In this document: positions 36,401-49,088 of the stretch, in pieces | How the letters are laid out: each line of letters starts with the position of its first letter | How positions within the stretch are numbered: position 1 is the stretch's first letter | Assembly (NCBI GenBank): GCA_015179025.1 | Contig: WHUX01000055.1 | Span: 124,001 to 188,000, forward strand | Origin: Terfezia claveryi | Lineage: Eukaryota; Ascomycota; Pezizomycetes; Pezizales; Pezizaceae | DNA: 64,000 bases | Reading direction: 5' to 3' | Program-made: the position numbers and the translations under genes | Notes under the pieces: model-generated | What the model was told of the DNA's origin: nothing | The model's input: only the letters and a program-made list of their open reading frames with translations | The model's database searches: none

Positions 36401-38606
36401 CAGGAAGGGACGGTAAATAGGTTGCATGGTAAGTAGCTTTACGTTTTACGAAGGTGCTGGAATTCCACCCCCCCCACAACTCCAACTTCCTTTTGTTCTG
36501 AGAAGAAGTGAGGTGTGTAGCATTCATTTTACGTCACTGGTATTAGGTTTGGCAATCGCTAATAATAAATGTGGGAACGGCACAAGTATGATGATCACGA
36601 ACTCTTTGATTTTTTCCCCATGAAGGGAATTTCGGTTGTGTGCGTGTGCGTGTGCTTGTTAAAAGTACCTAAGGTATCTACGGTACGCCTTGTGCCTTAG
36701 CGAGAATGCGAAGCTGATCGGGCTCCATAATGGTCTAGCGCGCCGTTGGTCTGGTTGAGCGTCTGTTAAACGCCGTGCTCAACAGAGAAATACTTGTAAA
36801 AAAAAAGAAGCAATTGTTGGGTGTGCGGGTTGCGTTTTGTGGGCTATGCGATATGCATGAGGATCACCTCTTTTCGGTCACGCGGCGAAAGGTGAGGCTG
36901 AGACTTGGGTGCAAAAAAAAGTGATCATGATACAAAGTGATTTCTTGTCAATTCGATGATTATCCTAGTTTGGTTTAATTATCCATTGAGCTTCGGGACG
37001 GTACCTGAATTCCCGTACGAGGTATGAGGCGAACATTAGCCGGCGCGGTCCAATTTGCTGCTCTCTGTCGGCCGGGCACGGAGAGAATTACGGGTGGGGG
37101 TTAGCTTAGGAGGCTTATGCATTTGTGTATTCAGGAACCGTGGCTTTCCTCTCAGGACGTCCGGACGCCAGAAGCAGGGGGACGTGATAGTGATGTTCAG
37201 ACATAATCTTAACAGTTGAGGAATAATGGAGTGGGCTTGGGCCACCCCCAGAATATCGCTACCTCACTGGTGAAGCCACGCGTGATGGGGGATTTTTTGA
37301 TTTTTTGAATTTTGGATGCATAGGCTGTGTGATTGGACTGTGGTAACACTGGCAGGGCAAGGATTGGGGTGGGCATTCAAACGGCACAGGGAGATGTGCA
37401 GACGAGATATTGAATATACATACAGGTCGACGGAATTGCGGCGTTTTGGTTTTCTGGGATGTCAATGTCATGCACAAAGAGTAGCGAGGGCGGGCGGAAG
37501 GGTGCGGACGGCGAAAGTTTGTCGTGGTTGTAGGGTGCAGAAGAAGAAGGAGGAGGAGGAGGAGGAGGAGGATGCTATTATTCCTCCCAAGAAAGAGAGA
37601 AGAGCTAGATAGGTAGGTATCTAGGTACTGCAAGAGTGGGGCGATCTGCTGTTGTACTTTGTTTGTTTGTTTTGGTTTCGATTGGCTGGCTATGCATATA
37701 TCTGTACAGCATTGTAGATACATTCAATTCAGCTTTCCCCCCCGTGGGCATTATTATTTCAACTTCAATACCTCTCCACCCCCAATATAAACGAACGCGC
37801 AAATCCGGCCCGATCTCTCCCTTGCCCCCCCCCCCCACGCAGCCAGTCAAAGCCCGTCTGTTCCATCTGAGCTTTTGAGCAGGGCCTCCCTGCCCAACCC
37901 CAGCCAGTTGCCCATCAAGACGACCCAGCAAATCACAGCACAGCTCCAGCTGCGTCTAACAAGCCCAACCTTGCTTTGCCCACACCCTGTCCAGGAGCGG
38001 ACGCAGCCTTTGCCTGCCCTAACTCCGTGTGAGTTCGCCCACCAGCCCCAGGCAAACAACTTTTTCGCAAAACGCACGTTTCAAACTTTGCCTCTTGCCC
38101 TCCACCACTGCGCTCCCCTCATTTTTTCCCTTGTCTTCCTTCTGACCTCACCTCACCTTGCCCGCTACATCATCCGTTCGTTCCCAGCAAAGGCCAGCGT
38201 ATCGCCCAAACACCATAGTGCATGATAGTATTCGTCAATCACAATAATAATTTATCTCTTCTGCCATCTCAGCTAAAACTCACACTTTGGGCGTCGCGAC
38301 ACGACCCAGCTCTTGAAAACTAGTCCTGCGAATTGCTTCGTTCACGTCGGGCCTATGACCAGCAGACCATCACAACAGCATCACTGCGAATCAAATAATA
38401 CCAGATAAATCGCTACTTATTGAACATCGACTCAGCTGTCATAGGGACGAGACTGCAGCTGCCATCTGGATACCAGTTAGAGGGGGGGAAAAATAGTTCA
38501 TCGACATCCGTTCGCTCGTTCGCTCGTTCGTGAGAGTGTTTAACCGTGCGAGAAACGCCCCACACAATTTTTCGTTGAGCAGCTAGCTACTTAGCCAGTG
38601 CCCAAG
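33452..38606. other. 5.2 kb gene-free region
   Basis: No gene is supportable. It contains a run of 19 C at 34848-34866, a T-run/G-run block at 34272-34300, an AT-rich stretch at 34970-35720 bounded by a diverged inverted repeat, and C/T-rich sequence at 37740-38600 that is probably promoter/leader of the next gene. CGTTCGCT tandem copies occur near 38508-38530. Confidence 0.5.
35215..35711. repeat. Diverged inverted repeat, possible old DNA transposon
   Basis: Left arm 35215-35284 and right arm 35657-35711 are imperfect complements sharing GGCAAAACT, CTTGGT and ATATCGAAAACA in the same order. The inside is AT-rich with T- and A-runs and no coding capacity. Clear termini and a target duplication could not be found, so this could be a decayed terminal-inverted-repeat element. 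Confidence 0.45.
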
Positions 38607-41364
38607 ATGCGATCCTCAGTCAACCTACTGTCCCCCCACCACCAGCTCCACCACGCCCCGTCGAGAGAATCTCGGAGAGAGTTGAACGCCAGCAATTCCT
38701 CGGCCTTTTTGTATTCTACGGCGCATTTAGCCTCTGGACCTTCAACAGCTGCATCTGCGCGTGATCTAAAACGGCATAGATCATCCACATTGGAGGAATC
38801 TCCTCTACCCCTCGACAGCAAAACGACAGGCCGGGTCTCAACTTCCACCAGTAAAATACCCCCGGCGCCTGGGAGGAAGCCTTCGCTGTTGCAAAAGAAG
38901 CCTGCTGCTGCTCCTTTATACATAAAAACATCTACGCCCCGGACTACGACCTCCGCCAGCCACCCAAGACCCCCATCTGCGGTTCCGACTACCCCGACAA
39001 CTCTGAATACGTCGTACTCGACACTGGCTTCACCGACTTCCCCGCCTTTGAAGAGGAAACAACCGGCTCGATTCTCGAGCAATGGAATTTCTACCTCGGC
39101 AGGACCCCCACCATCGTTGGCCTATAGGAAGACAAACGGGATGGAGCAACAGAGGACATATACCCCACAAACCCCGACAACGACACGCACAAGGGAGCTT
39201 AGTTCAACTCCCATTACAATACGAGGAGGTGGTGGTGTCCAGCAGTCGGAGAGGATGGAGGTTGATGACGACGAAAAGGATCAGGATAGAACAATCAGGG
39301 GATTGGAGGATCTTCCACGACAATCGATTGATTCCCGGAGAGAAGAGGAGGAGGACGACGATATTGCGATGACCGATTACGACTCTAATAAGGACCTATT
39401 CCTGAGTCTCGCGAAGGCCGAACCCCCAAGAGTTGGAATTAACGCGAGCAGACGAACACAGGAGAGGCAGCAACAGGTGATTTCAATTATTCTCTCCATA
39501 ACCTTCCATCTAATTATACTAATGTTTTTAGTCGCAAATCGCACAACGTTCTTCGATGCCTCCTCCAGCACGGCCAGTCTCCTACAGCGACGCGTCGGAC
39601 GTGTCCCCCCTGACTTTCCCCACTAACAGAAAGTCTGTGCCAGTTCCAGTGGTTGACGCACTGGCAGAGGCAATGGAGCACGGGTCCCGAGACGCCAGTT
39701 TGCGTGGTCTCTCCTCCCTCAAACGCGAGACTTCTGGGGGAATTGAGAGGGTTTCAACTCCAGAACGTGGATCTTCAAGTCATAAATTCGGCGCGTTGAA
39801 TTTCAATCCCACTGCGAAGACTCTGAACCCCTCGCCGCTCCAGCAGGATAGGACAATTGCCAGTATGCTTGAACAGGATAAGCGCGAACGGGAAAACAGT
39901 GTGGCTGGTGACACAGCGTCAACTGTGTCTACTAATGCGGCTTCGGTCTGGGATGAGTTGGAGGAGTTGAAGTCCAGAATACACAAGTTGGAGGTCACGG
40001 GGAACACGGTTGGGTTTGGGAAGGGGTCGGATTCTTCTGGGGGACGTCCACGTACTGCCACCACTACTGCCACCACCCTCTCATCTTCCCCGCGAAATAA
40101 CAATGTTTCAGGTCAATCTCCGTCTGCATCCATGGTCGGCAACAGTGTCCACCCACTCCTACATCAAGCACTATCACGGACGAAGCCGTTGATCGATCCC
40201 GAAGTTTACAAATTCCTAGAAGCAACTGCTAAGGACGCATTTGCAATAGTGGATATTGTGGGTAGCAATGGCACTAGCGGTGCTGTCACCTCCCCTCCAT
40301 CGAGTTCGGATAGGCAGGTGCGGAGGAAGGTTGATTCATTGTGCAGGTCTCTTACGGAGTTGTCTCTTGCACTATCGGAGGTGGCTACGCATGCTAACCC
40401 ACAAATCCCTGCTGCACCACCTGCTCCAAATCAGACTCCATCAGGCAGTTTTACTTCAGTCGATAGCTATGGGTCGCAGCGCTCTCATTTGAGTAGTATT
40501 GGTCGGCCAATGACCCGGGAAGGGGGGCTTGAGTCAAGACTTGAGGAACGATCTGCAACTGGGCTTGGGCTTCGAAACGGTCGGGATAGTGTCCTGGGTG
40601 ATCGAAAGTTACTTAGCCGCAGATTGGAGATTATTGATTCTCCTCGTCGTCCAAGCATGCAGAATCTCTCTGCCCCATCTGGTCTCCAGGGACTGCAGCA
40701 GAGTGTATCATATAGCGATATTACTCGGCGGGCTGCTCCGGGTTCCTCTGCGGGACTTGACGCTGCGTTGAAACTCGAGCGTGCCAAAGCGCAGCGTGCG
40801 GAGGCTATGAATCGAAGCATGCCCGAGCCAATAGGCAGGGACAGAGATGGTCAAGTTGACCATATTATGCAGGATTTGGGAATGCAAGACCGAACTCCGT
40901 CAAGAACTACCGCGGATATGTTGCGTGCTAGTCGGAGACGCGCGGAAGAGAGGGATAGGGAGGTTGAGCAGTTGACTAATGAGCTGAGTTCTTCGCGGAG
41001 ACCGGCAATGTATCACAATAGAAATAGTAGCAATGCAACGGTCACGCAATCGAATTTGACAGCTCCAGCGGCGGGGCAGAGAAACTCGCCGCTGAATGCT
41101 ATGAGGAGCCTTGATCGGGAGAGGGAGGATGGGCCAAATATTAGCTCAATGGATAGGATGGCGAGGAGGAGTCTCTTGACTAGGAGTATGCAGGAGCAGC
41201 CAACACAGCCCCTGAGTCCAGTGGATGCTGGGCGGAGGTTTTTTGATGAGAGGGAGACGAGGGAAAGGGAGAGGGCGCAGAGGAATACGATTCATGTGGA
41301 GGGGGGGGATATGCGTCTGTTGCTGCAGGGAGGAGAGAGGGCGGGTATAGTGCGTTTGAGCTAA
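38607..41364 (+). CDS. Conserved filamentous-fungal protein of unknown function, coiled-coil and low complexity
   Basis: Exons are 38607-39476 and 39532-41364, 900 residues as read. The start is the first ATG in the frame. Residues 1-290 are Ser/Thr/Pro-rich with basic patches (PLKRKQPARF) and an acidic stretch MEVDDDEKDQD. After the intron come VWDELEELKSRIHKLEVTG (about 428-446, coiled coil), then HPLLHQALSRTKPLIDPEVY with KFLEATAKDAF, and SLCRSLTELSLALSE, which form the only block that looks like a folded helical unit. Short helical pieces such as LDAALKLERAKAQRAEAMNR follow. I recognise the pattern as a widely conserved uncharacterised fungal protein but cannot name a function. The frame stops at 41364, but a good frame continues to 41552; see the finding on the G-run. 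Confidence 0.78.
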
Positions 41365-43057
41365 AGAGGAAAAGTCATAGTGGGGCTGTGACAGGGACAC
41401 CTGGGAGGGTGTTACGGAGTGCGGGTGGTGGAGGAGGGGGGATGGATTATGAAGAGAGTGGTGGGTTAGATGCGGCGATGGAGAAGGAAAGGGAGAGGCT
41501 AGGGACGAGAGAAGGCGAGGGTAGGAGGTTTTTGAGGAGGAGGGTGGAGTAGAGTGGCCAGGCTGATATTGATTGACGCGACGCTTAACTTGCTTATGAT
41601 GGGTTGTTTGATGGCGTTATTTTTGTGCGGTCTATCTCTCTCTCTATATACACTCGTGGCTTCTTGGGATAAGGTTGCTTTGGCGCTTTTTTATGGCAGC
41701 AGTTATGCACTGTGTTGTTTGTGTTCGAGTTGATTAATAGGTTGCTTTGGTTGGGAGTGGTATATGGGAAGTGGTCGGTGGGGGTGAGGGCGTCAGTTGT
41801 TTAATTTGTTTAAGGAGTTGTGAGTTGCGAGATCACTCTATTTTCTTTCTGGTAATGAGAGAATTCACGGCTTTCTTGTCTTGTTTTCTTCATCGGTCTT
41901 GCGGGGGTCTTTGTTCCTGTTTTTTTACTTTTTCTTTCTGCGTTCAAGGTCCGCATTGAATCGACATACCGGCCGGAATATTCCAATCATCAACCACCAC
42001 ACTCCTACCGACCTACTTTTTGACCTACTTTTCGACATAATACACCCGATTTTACAATAAAGGTTTAATCGACGACCGAACCGAAAAACGACGAACGACC
42101 ACCTTGTTTGTTTGTACATGAACGACTAGCACCATCCGATAATGACTTGCATCCTGGGTTTATATCGGTTTCTTTTTGTTGTTTGTTCGGAGCATTCGCT
42201 TGTTTTCTTTTAGAAAATCAGTCTTCGATGATTGTTGTCTGTATGCAAGGGGATGGGCTGATTTTTTTTTGAGAGCTTGTTTGAGTAACGTAAAAGTTGT
42301 GGTTTGCGTGGGTGCGTTTCGTTTGGTTTATGCGGCGAGGGGCCTTATAAGTATTCTGCCTTTATTGTGTTTCTTTTTTTTTTTCTTTCTTACTTACTGT
42401 GGGGTTCTCTCTTGTTTATGGTAAATTGCGGCTTCTGTCCATTGTCTATTGTCTATTCTACTGTGTGGGGGTGCTGGGGTGTGTGAGATTGTGAATGTGC
42501 TGGATTCGTGGAGGATGGGAGGAGGATAGGAGGAAGGCATGGCAAGCTGGTGGATTTACTTATGGATACGCTGGATATTATGGTATGGATGGAATGGACG
42601 GATTAGTGGGTGGATGGGCAGGTGGAGAGTATGGGTCGATTTGAATGGAAAGCACATCACACACATACACATCCGTAAGCTTGCATTGGTTGAGTGCATA
42701 GTAAAAGCAGTGTTGCGGTCAAAAGCACGGGTTACGAAGTCCGGACACACACTTCTGAACTGTCCGCCATAACCTCCCTATTCGAGACAACGGCTCCTTT
42801 TGTTAGACTAGTCTCGTGCCTGTTGGACTGTTCAATTTTGATATATCCTTGGAAAAGAAAATGTTTTATCACTGATTAATGTTCCCGCGACCATGCTAAC
42901 CGTTCGGGGAATTTCAAGCATACTTTAAGTTTATGTTTCTACCTACTCAAAACTTTTTTTTGCAAGGGAGAATATTTGAATACGATAGATGGTTGGTAAG
43001 GTGGTTGGTAGTTTTTTTTAATAAGATGGATGGGATTGAATACTGTTGAATCATGTT

Positions 43058-43089
<32 letters not shown>

Positions 43090-43543
43090 TTTTTTTTTTT
43101 TTTTTTCTTTTTTTTTTTTAATAAAGAAAACCCCTGTATATTATTTTAAAAAAACGAAAGCTTCACGGTCCGCGCCCCGAGTTTTTTTTGTTCATGCAAA
43201 AAACTTTGAATGGAAGGAGTAAAATTAAAAAAAAATTTAAAAAAAAAAAATTAAAAAAAAAAATAAATAAATAAATCCCAATAAAAAAACAAAAAAAAAC
43301 AAAACAAAAAAACCTAAATTCTAGCAGGTTTCATTGCTTTCCCATTTCTTTATTCTTCCGCCCCGCCCCGCCCCGCCCCGCCCGTAACCGTAAAGCAAAG
43401 TTTTTTTAGATAAAGAATGGAGATGCAATTTTTCCCTCCCCCCTCCCCCCTCCCCCCTCCCCCATCCCACCTCCCACCACCAAAAGCCTAATCTTGCTGC
43501 CTCCAATCCAATCCGACATACCGTGTGGTAAATATATCGGGCC

Positions 43544-43578
<35 letters not shown>

Positions 43579-45923
43579 TAACTGACAGTTTCGAACTGCG
43601 CTGCGCTATATATGATATACCTTTATGAAACTCGTGGGTATTCAAAAAAACAATGCATACCATTACGAGGATTGTTATGAGGTATGAGGGGCAAAAAGAA
43701 CGAGAAAAACTAAACCAAAAAAAGAAAAGAAAATAAATAAATTTCTTATGGAATTCTCCGTTATAGTACAGACAATAACACAAAATTTAACTTTTCTTTT
43801 TTTTTTTTTTTTTTTTTTTCTTTTTTTTCCCTCTTCGCATTCAGTCCAGTCCAACTAATAGATATGTTGCGGGATAACACAAGGAGGTGATAAGTTTATC
43901 TCATATAACTATCATAACTAGACGCTATAAGTGCTTCCCAGTGAGTGAGTGGTAGGAAGGAAAGGAAGCTATGTATAGCGATGATTCTGGCCCCACCCGT
44001 CTTTTTTGATCCATACCAGCACAGCGCCAACTCAGTAACACGTTCAATACTCCTTTTCACCTTGCTTTAGGCGCTTATTACAGCACGTTTAGTATCAAAA
44101 ATCAAACGATGGAAAAATGCAACATACCAAGCAAAACTTTCAAAAAAACAAAACTTTCAAAAAAAAAAAAAAAACCGGCGCATACTTGAGGGTAACTGCT
44201 ACAACTTATTTTTATTTCGTTTTTATTAAAAAATAAAAAAAAAAAAACCGACTAAAAAGCCAAAGTATTGAGAGCTGAAGCGAAATAAAAGGAGTAATCT
44301 CGATATTGGATTAAAATAATCCCTCCTCGTACTATTTAAACTTCCAAAGGTGTTACTTCCTTCCCAACCGCATGCAAATCATGATAAATTCAATCAAACA
44401 TAGACTCACTTATCCATCTCAACCGGGGGGTTTTGGGGGGGGGGGGGTGTATGTGTTCTGGGCCGCATACAGGCGGTATACCCACTACTATGCAGCCCTA
44501 TACAAACACTATGGAATTCAATGATAATCAAATTCCAACGCATCACTTGATGGATGTAAGTGGGTACAACTCTCGTTTTAAATCATCGAGTAATACTGTA
44601 TGTATATATGGTCGTGAATTCCCCTCGCCATTCGTGACAGATAAGTTTATTTTTGCGAAGAAAAGAAGGTTTGTTTACATCTTGATTAATACTTCTGTTA
44701 TTCCCCTATTTCTCTTTTCAGTATATACCCACCCGTCGACGTATCCGATGGTACCCCGGAGAGACCCTCGGAACACAAAAGCAAGCTACGTACATCTACT
44801 GTAGTTCATAGGGAGGCTTCGGAAAAGCTGGACCCTATCGATCCACTTACTATGACCGACCGAATCCTAATTCCCCCGATGTCTAGGCCTATGAATGGCT
44901 CAGGGTCATATCGAACAGTTGATTATAATTGCCCGAAAGCATAGTATTCCATGACCTACATACCATCACTTATCTGTTTAAACATTAGTAAATATCATAA
45001 TATGACCAGTGCAGAAAACATTGAGATGGTTATGCTAATATGAATGTGAAAAGAGATATAAGGCAATGCTGCTTGTGGTCAATATTAATAATAATTAAGA
45101 ATGCCCGATATAGGATATAAATGTGGGTTGACCGCCCAGACTATAAAATTGAGGCGCCCCCGCCATTGATACAAGAATATTTTTCACACCTTGATGCGGC
45201 TCAGAAAACATATACCCAACTTGTATTCCCTGGATATGACTGAATCATGGTAATCGAATGACGGCGACTACGATTTTCTTCAATCCACCGACCCCTACAC
45301 TACTACTTACATCTATGAACACATGAGGGTTCATGACATACATACCTCATATGCCATCGAAATATTCACGGCCTCAATGTTACATGAGGAAAATGGGTTA
45401 CGAGGATATGGGCAGGTCTTTTAAGTAAGAAAAGCCAACCCATTTCCTTTTTCCTTCACATTCTCCGTTAGTACACGCAGCCTTTTTTTTGATTCCATTT
45501 CCAATTATTTCACCAAACAACCATTAATTCAAACAAACTAGCCTTATTACCTTGTTACCATCAATCATCCTATTCTATCCCTTCAATTCCACATGTAATC
45601 CCTTAACCTTCCCGTCCTTGTCACATAAAAAAAGTAAGTAAGTAAGTAAGGTAAGTAAGTGGGTGACTAAACACACAGTCATCTCCAGTAATAGTAGAGT
45701 AGTTAGGACGTAACACAGTAAGCACGACTGCAAGTCAAATAAAACGTAAGCGTAGACAACAACAAAGGGGATGAAAAGGGAAGTTAGACAAACGAGGGGA
45801 AAAAAGAGCAGATTTTTTAATTTAGTTAAGAGGAATACATGTAGCAAGACTGTGCACTGTGAACGGAAATGATAAGCTAAACAGACCATGGTGAGACAAA
45901 GGTAAGGCCCTAGGTGTACACGC
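41365..45923. other. 4.5 kb gene-free region dense in simple repeats
   Basis: The first 190 bases look like lost coding sequence of the upstream gene. Further on lie TTTC and poly-T (43056-43120), A-runs (43203-43310), a CCCCG tandem (about 43360-43383), CCCTCCC runs (43434-43462), poly-A of about 33 (43543-43575), poly-T (43795-43830), A-runs near 44158-44175, and an AAGT tandem (45632-45657). No gene is seen. The 45575-45923 part is the 3' flank of MSL5. Confidence 0.6.
43056..43120. repeat. TTTC microsatellite plus poly-T
   Basis: About nine tandem TTTC units run directly into a 20-base T-tract, a CTTT break and more T. This is simple-sequence DNA with no wider structure. Confidence 0.85.
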
Positions 45924-48194
45924 TCAGTAATACTTTGGTGGTGGTGGTCCTGGGGGAGGTGGGGGAGGCGGGGCACCACCTGGTGGGGGAGGGGGAGGGG
46001 GAGGAGGAGGTGGAGGGAGCGAACCACCTGGTGGGGGTGGGGGAGGGATTGACGATCCTGGTGGAGGTGGTGGTGGGATACCATATCCTCCCATACCATA
46101 GCTACCCATTCCAGACATTCCAGGTGGAGCACCCATACCAGGAGCACCGGGGAACATGCTCGTCGAGTTGGGCATAGACGGCGGTGGGGGGTGAGCCGTA
46201 TTCCAAGGGTTTGTTGGAGCGTGAGGTGGAGCCCCATGATGTGAGGACTGCTGGTGACTGTTTTGCGCCCAGGGAGCGGCAGAGCTTCCACCGGAGCCGC
46301 CAGGACCACCCTGTTGCCATGGGGCAGGACCGCCACTAGAGCCGGAGGGGCCAGTCGGGGCGTCGCGGGGAGGACCTCGGTCGTCACGACGCTGCCAGGG
46401 CGCAGGACCACCGGTAGGGCCTCGTTGCCATGGCTTAAGACCTTTGTCACCCCCGTTGTCATTTTCATAGCTACGACCGCCATAGCCACCGGATCGGTTA
46501 TCATCGTAGTTGCCTCCGGGCCCACTTTCAATTGCACGGGGAGCTGCACCACTTCCAATAGCAGCCGGAGAACCACCAGAGAGTTCTTGCATAAGTTGCT
46601 ATGAGAACAGTTAGTAAGTCGAACGCTAATGCAGTGGAAAAGGGTATATACCTCGTATTCTCGATCGACCGCATCGCCGGTTCCAGTAGCGCCCGGTCTG
46701 CTTCCTCGCCTGTCGTCGTTCCTCCAGTTCGCACCCCTCTGTCGGTCTGGACAGTCTCGAGCCATGTGCCCGGCATTCCCGCAAACGCGACAGATAATGT
46801 TTGCAGTGAAGTTTCGCTGCTCAGGACAGTCATACTTTCTATGACCAATTTGCCCACCTAAACAAAGTTAGTAATAGCACAAATATCAATGTGAAAACAT
46901 AACTCACAATTCTGGCAAGCCTGGTTTTCATCATCACGGAGGGTACCGTTCAGCGCTGCAAGCTCACGGAGCTGATTACGCTTCAGCTCATTCTGTCCCT
47001 CCGGAATGGATGCTGCCTAAGGATTACAACGTTGATTAGTATTGGTTGACCGCGAATAAAGTAAAAGAATAGAACGTACTGTTTCAATAATGTGGTTGAT
47101 CAACTTCTTTGCTTTGTTAACTTTCTCCTCAGTATCTGCCATGATCAAACAGTGAAGATCTTCCTCCTGGTTAGAAGTATGTGCCGCATCACTCCTTCCC
47201 TTTCCTTCTTTGACGGAACCTTTCCCGCGAATGGCGATTTTGGCTCCGGATTCCGTTTCCATTTTCTTTAGAGTATGTCCACGGGGTCCGATGAGTAGTC
47301 CAACTATTAGTACAAAAGAAAAATGGCGGAAAAGCCGATAGACCTAATGGTTAGAAAGACTGTTTTCCAAATTGCTATTGAACTGTGTTAGGGAGGGTTA
47401 GGATGGGGCATTGGGGATGGGGAAGTAAGTAAAGCAAAAGTCGATAGAAAACTTCTCAGTTTCCTAGTCAGTGGGGGGAGGTAAGTACTAAAGTTAAGCT
47501 CCGGGTAATCATTAACCGGCACATAGATCTTCTCCTGCGTTTTTGTAGGCCTCTTGTAATCACTTGGTGGATGATAGTTAGGGATAACTTTCAGTGCTCT
47601 TTCAATCAGTTTGTGGCGTTCGTCCTCGAGACGTTTCTTGTAACGGTACTCTCGAGTATTAACCCTACGACCGAAGTTATCGTACTGTGGCGGAGGAGAT
47701 GGTGATCTGCGAATCGGTCGATTAGCTTGAGAAATGCGAGAAGTGGCAATGGAGGATACTAACCGGTCTCCATCAGCAGGGACAACATCGTTGATACGAA
47801 TCTTTTGCGAGATTTCCTCAATGCGGAGATGCAGTGTATATGCCTCGAGCTGCTCACTCGTCATAGACGCATAAATCGCAGTAGGCAACCCCATCAGGCC
47901 GGCGGCCTTATTCTCCGTGGTTTCTCCCCAACGATTTTTCTTCTTCCTCTTCTTCGGTTCATTGGCTACAAAATAGGTAACGTCAGAACTCCGCAATAAA
48001 AACGGCTTGAATAAAAATGGAACCTTACAATCTGCTCGCACTGGGCTTCTTCCACGCTTCTCTACCGTCGAGGACACGTTCTCGTTGGAAGAAGAAGTGG
48101 GAGAAGCCTCTTCGTCAGTCCCTCCGAATCGGCGGCGCGTCCCAAGCGGAACGTTGTTGGTGCCTGTAATTCCTCCGTCCCTACGGTAGCTCAT
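45924..48194 (-). CDS. MSL5: Branchpoint-bridging protein (splicing factor SF1/BBP)
   Basis: Minus-strand exons are 48194-48029, 47965-47764, 47706-47489, 47303-47080, 47016-46908, 46857-46652 and 46598-45924, 599 residues. Order of parts: N-terminal basic [10 protein letters not shown] (U2AF-binding-type SF1 motif), helix-hairpin [25 protein letters not shown]2 domain with [18 protein letters not shown] (GPRG loop), two CCHC zinc knuckles (residues 304-317 and 329-342), then a Gly/Pro-rich tail ending in long polyproline runs. Known role: binds the UACUAAC branch site of pre-mRNA with U2AF and commits introns to splicing, in the nucleus. All seven exons join in frame. The second intron (47707-47763) is 57 bp and free of stops, so its retention would also give protein. 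The gene is head-to-head with DUF7918 protein B. Confidence 0.96.
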
Positions 48195-49088
48195 TGTTCA
48201 GTATGAAGTGTAGATATGCTGGATCAGTTTCGATATCTGCGTTGTGAGTGTTAGAAGGAAAGAATTCGCCAGTGCGTTTGTTTTAGAAAAGAATTAGAAA
48301 AGAACTTTGTAATAAAAGGTGGCGAAGGCTTAGTCATAAGCGGCGCCAAGTGCCCCGAAACTTTAGGTTAACGGAGTTCGGCTGAAATGCCTCAAGAACC
48401 AGAGAACCATAAGTAGTAGTATACAAGTGACAACGCCAAGTAACTAGCCCCATAGTCTCCCCCATAGACAACAGACTTGAGGAGTCGAGGAGCCTGGAAA
48501 TATAGTGTGGCTGAATAAAAACCCAAGGCTGCAAAAGTCCTCTGGGTATGTAGGGTACCTAGGTACCAGTAGTCTGGTTACGTGGTCTATACGTTAGATA
48601 TCGACGGTGTGAAACAAATTTGAGCCTCACACTTGGCCTCGCTGCAACTCAACTACCATAAAACGTTTTAGTCTGAATTGAAAATGAGCTGAACATAGGT
48701 ATCAAAGAAATAGAACTTAGGTAAATTTTTAAGCCGATTGAGTGAAGGAGAATTGGAGGTGAAAGGTGTATCTAGCAGTACCTTTTTACCAGCTCCTATC
48801 ATCCTCGGCCTCTACGGTGAAGCTGCTGAATAAGTAGCTTCCAAATGCAACCATATGCACGCTAACCACCTACCGTACCACGTGTGTGCTTGTTGGCTAC
48901 TTAGTAGTAACCTTTCGTAACGACACGCGTCAGCTACAGCTCTAGAAAGTAAGTACTTACGAGAAGGCGCCGATTGAACAGAATCTAAGGAAATAATCTT
49001 GGTTCTAACATATTGACTTATTGTTTTTTCCCCATATATTGGCCGCCTTGCATCCGGTCAAGTGCTGACTTTCCGTGCCGTCGTCACC
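48195..49088. promoter_or_regulatory. Divergent promoter region, MSL5 / DUF7918 protein B
   Basis: 894 bases separate the two start codons. Seen inside: GTAGGGTACCTAGGTACC near 48548-48567 and AT-rich sequence near 49000-49040. No specific operator could be identified. Confidence 0.4.

Noticed and set aside
43321..43462. CRISPR-like short tandem units (CCCCG, CCCTCCC)
   Set aside because: Pure microsatellites without spacers, in a eukaryotic genome.
44433..44804. 123-codon frame in the repeat-rich region
   Set aside because: Begins in a G-run, shows no family features and no splice support.
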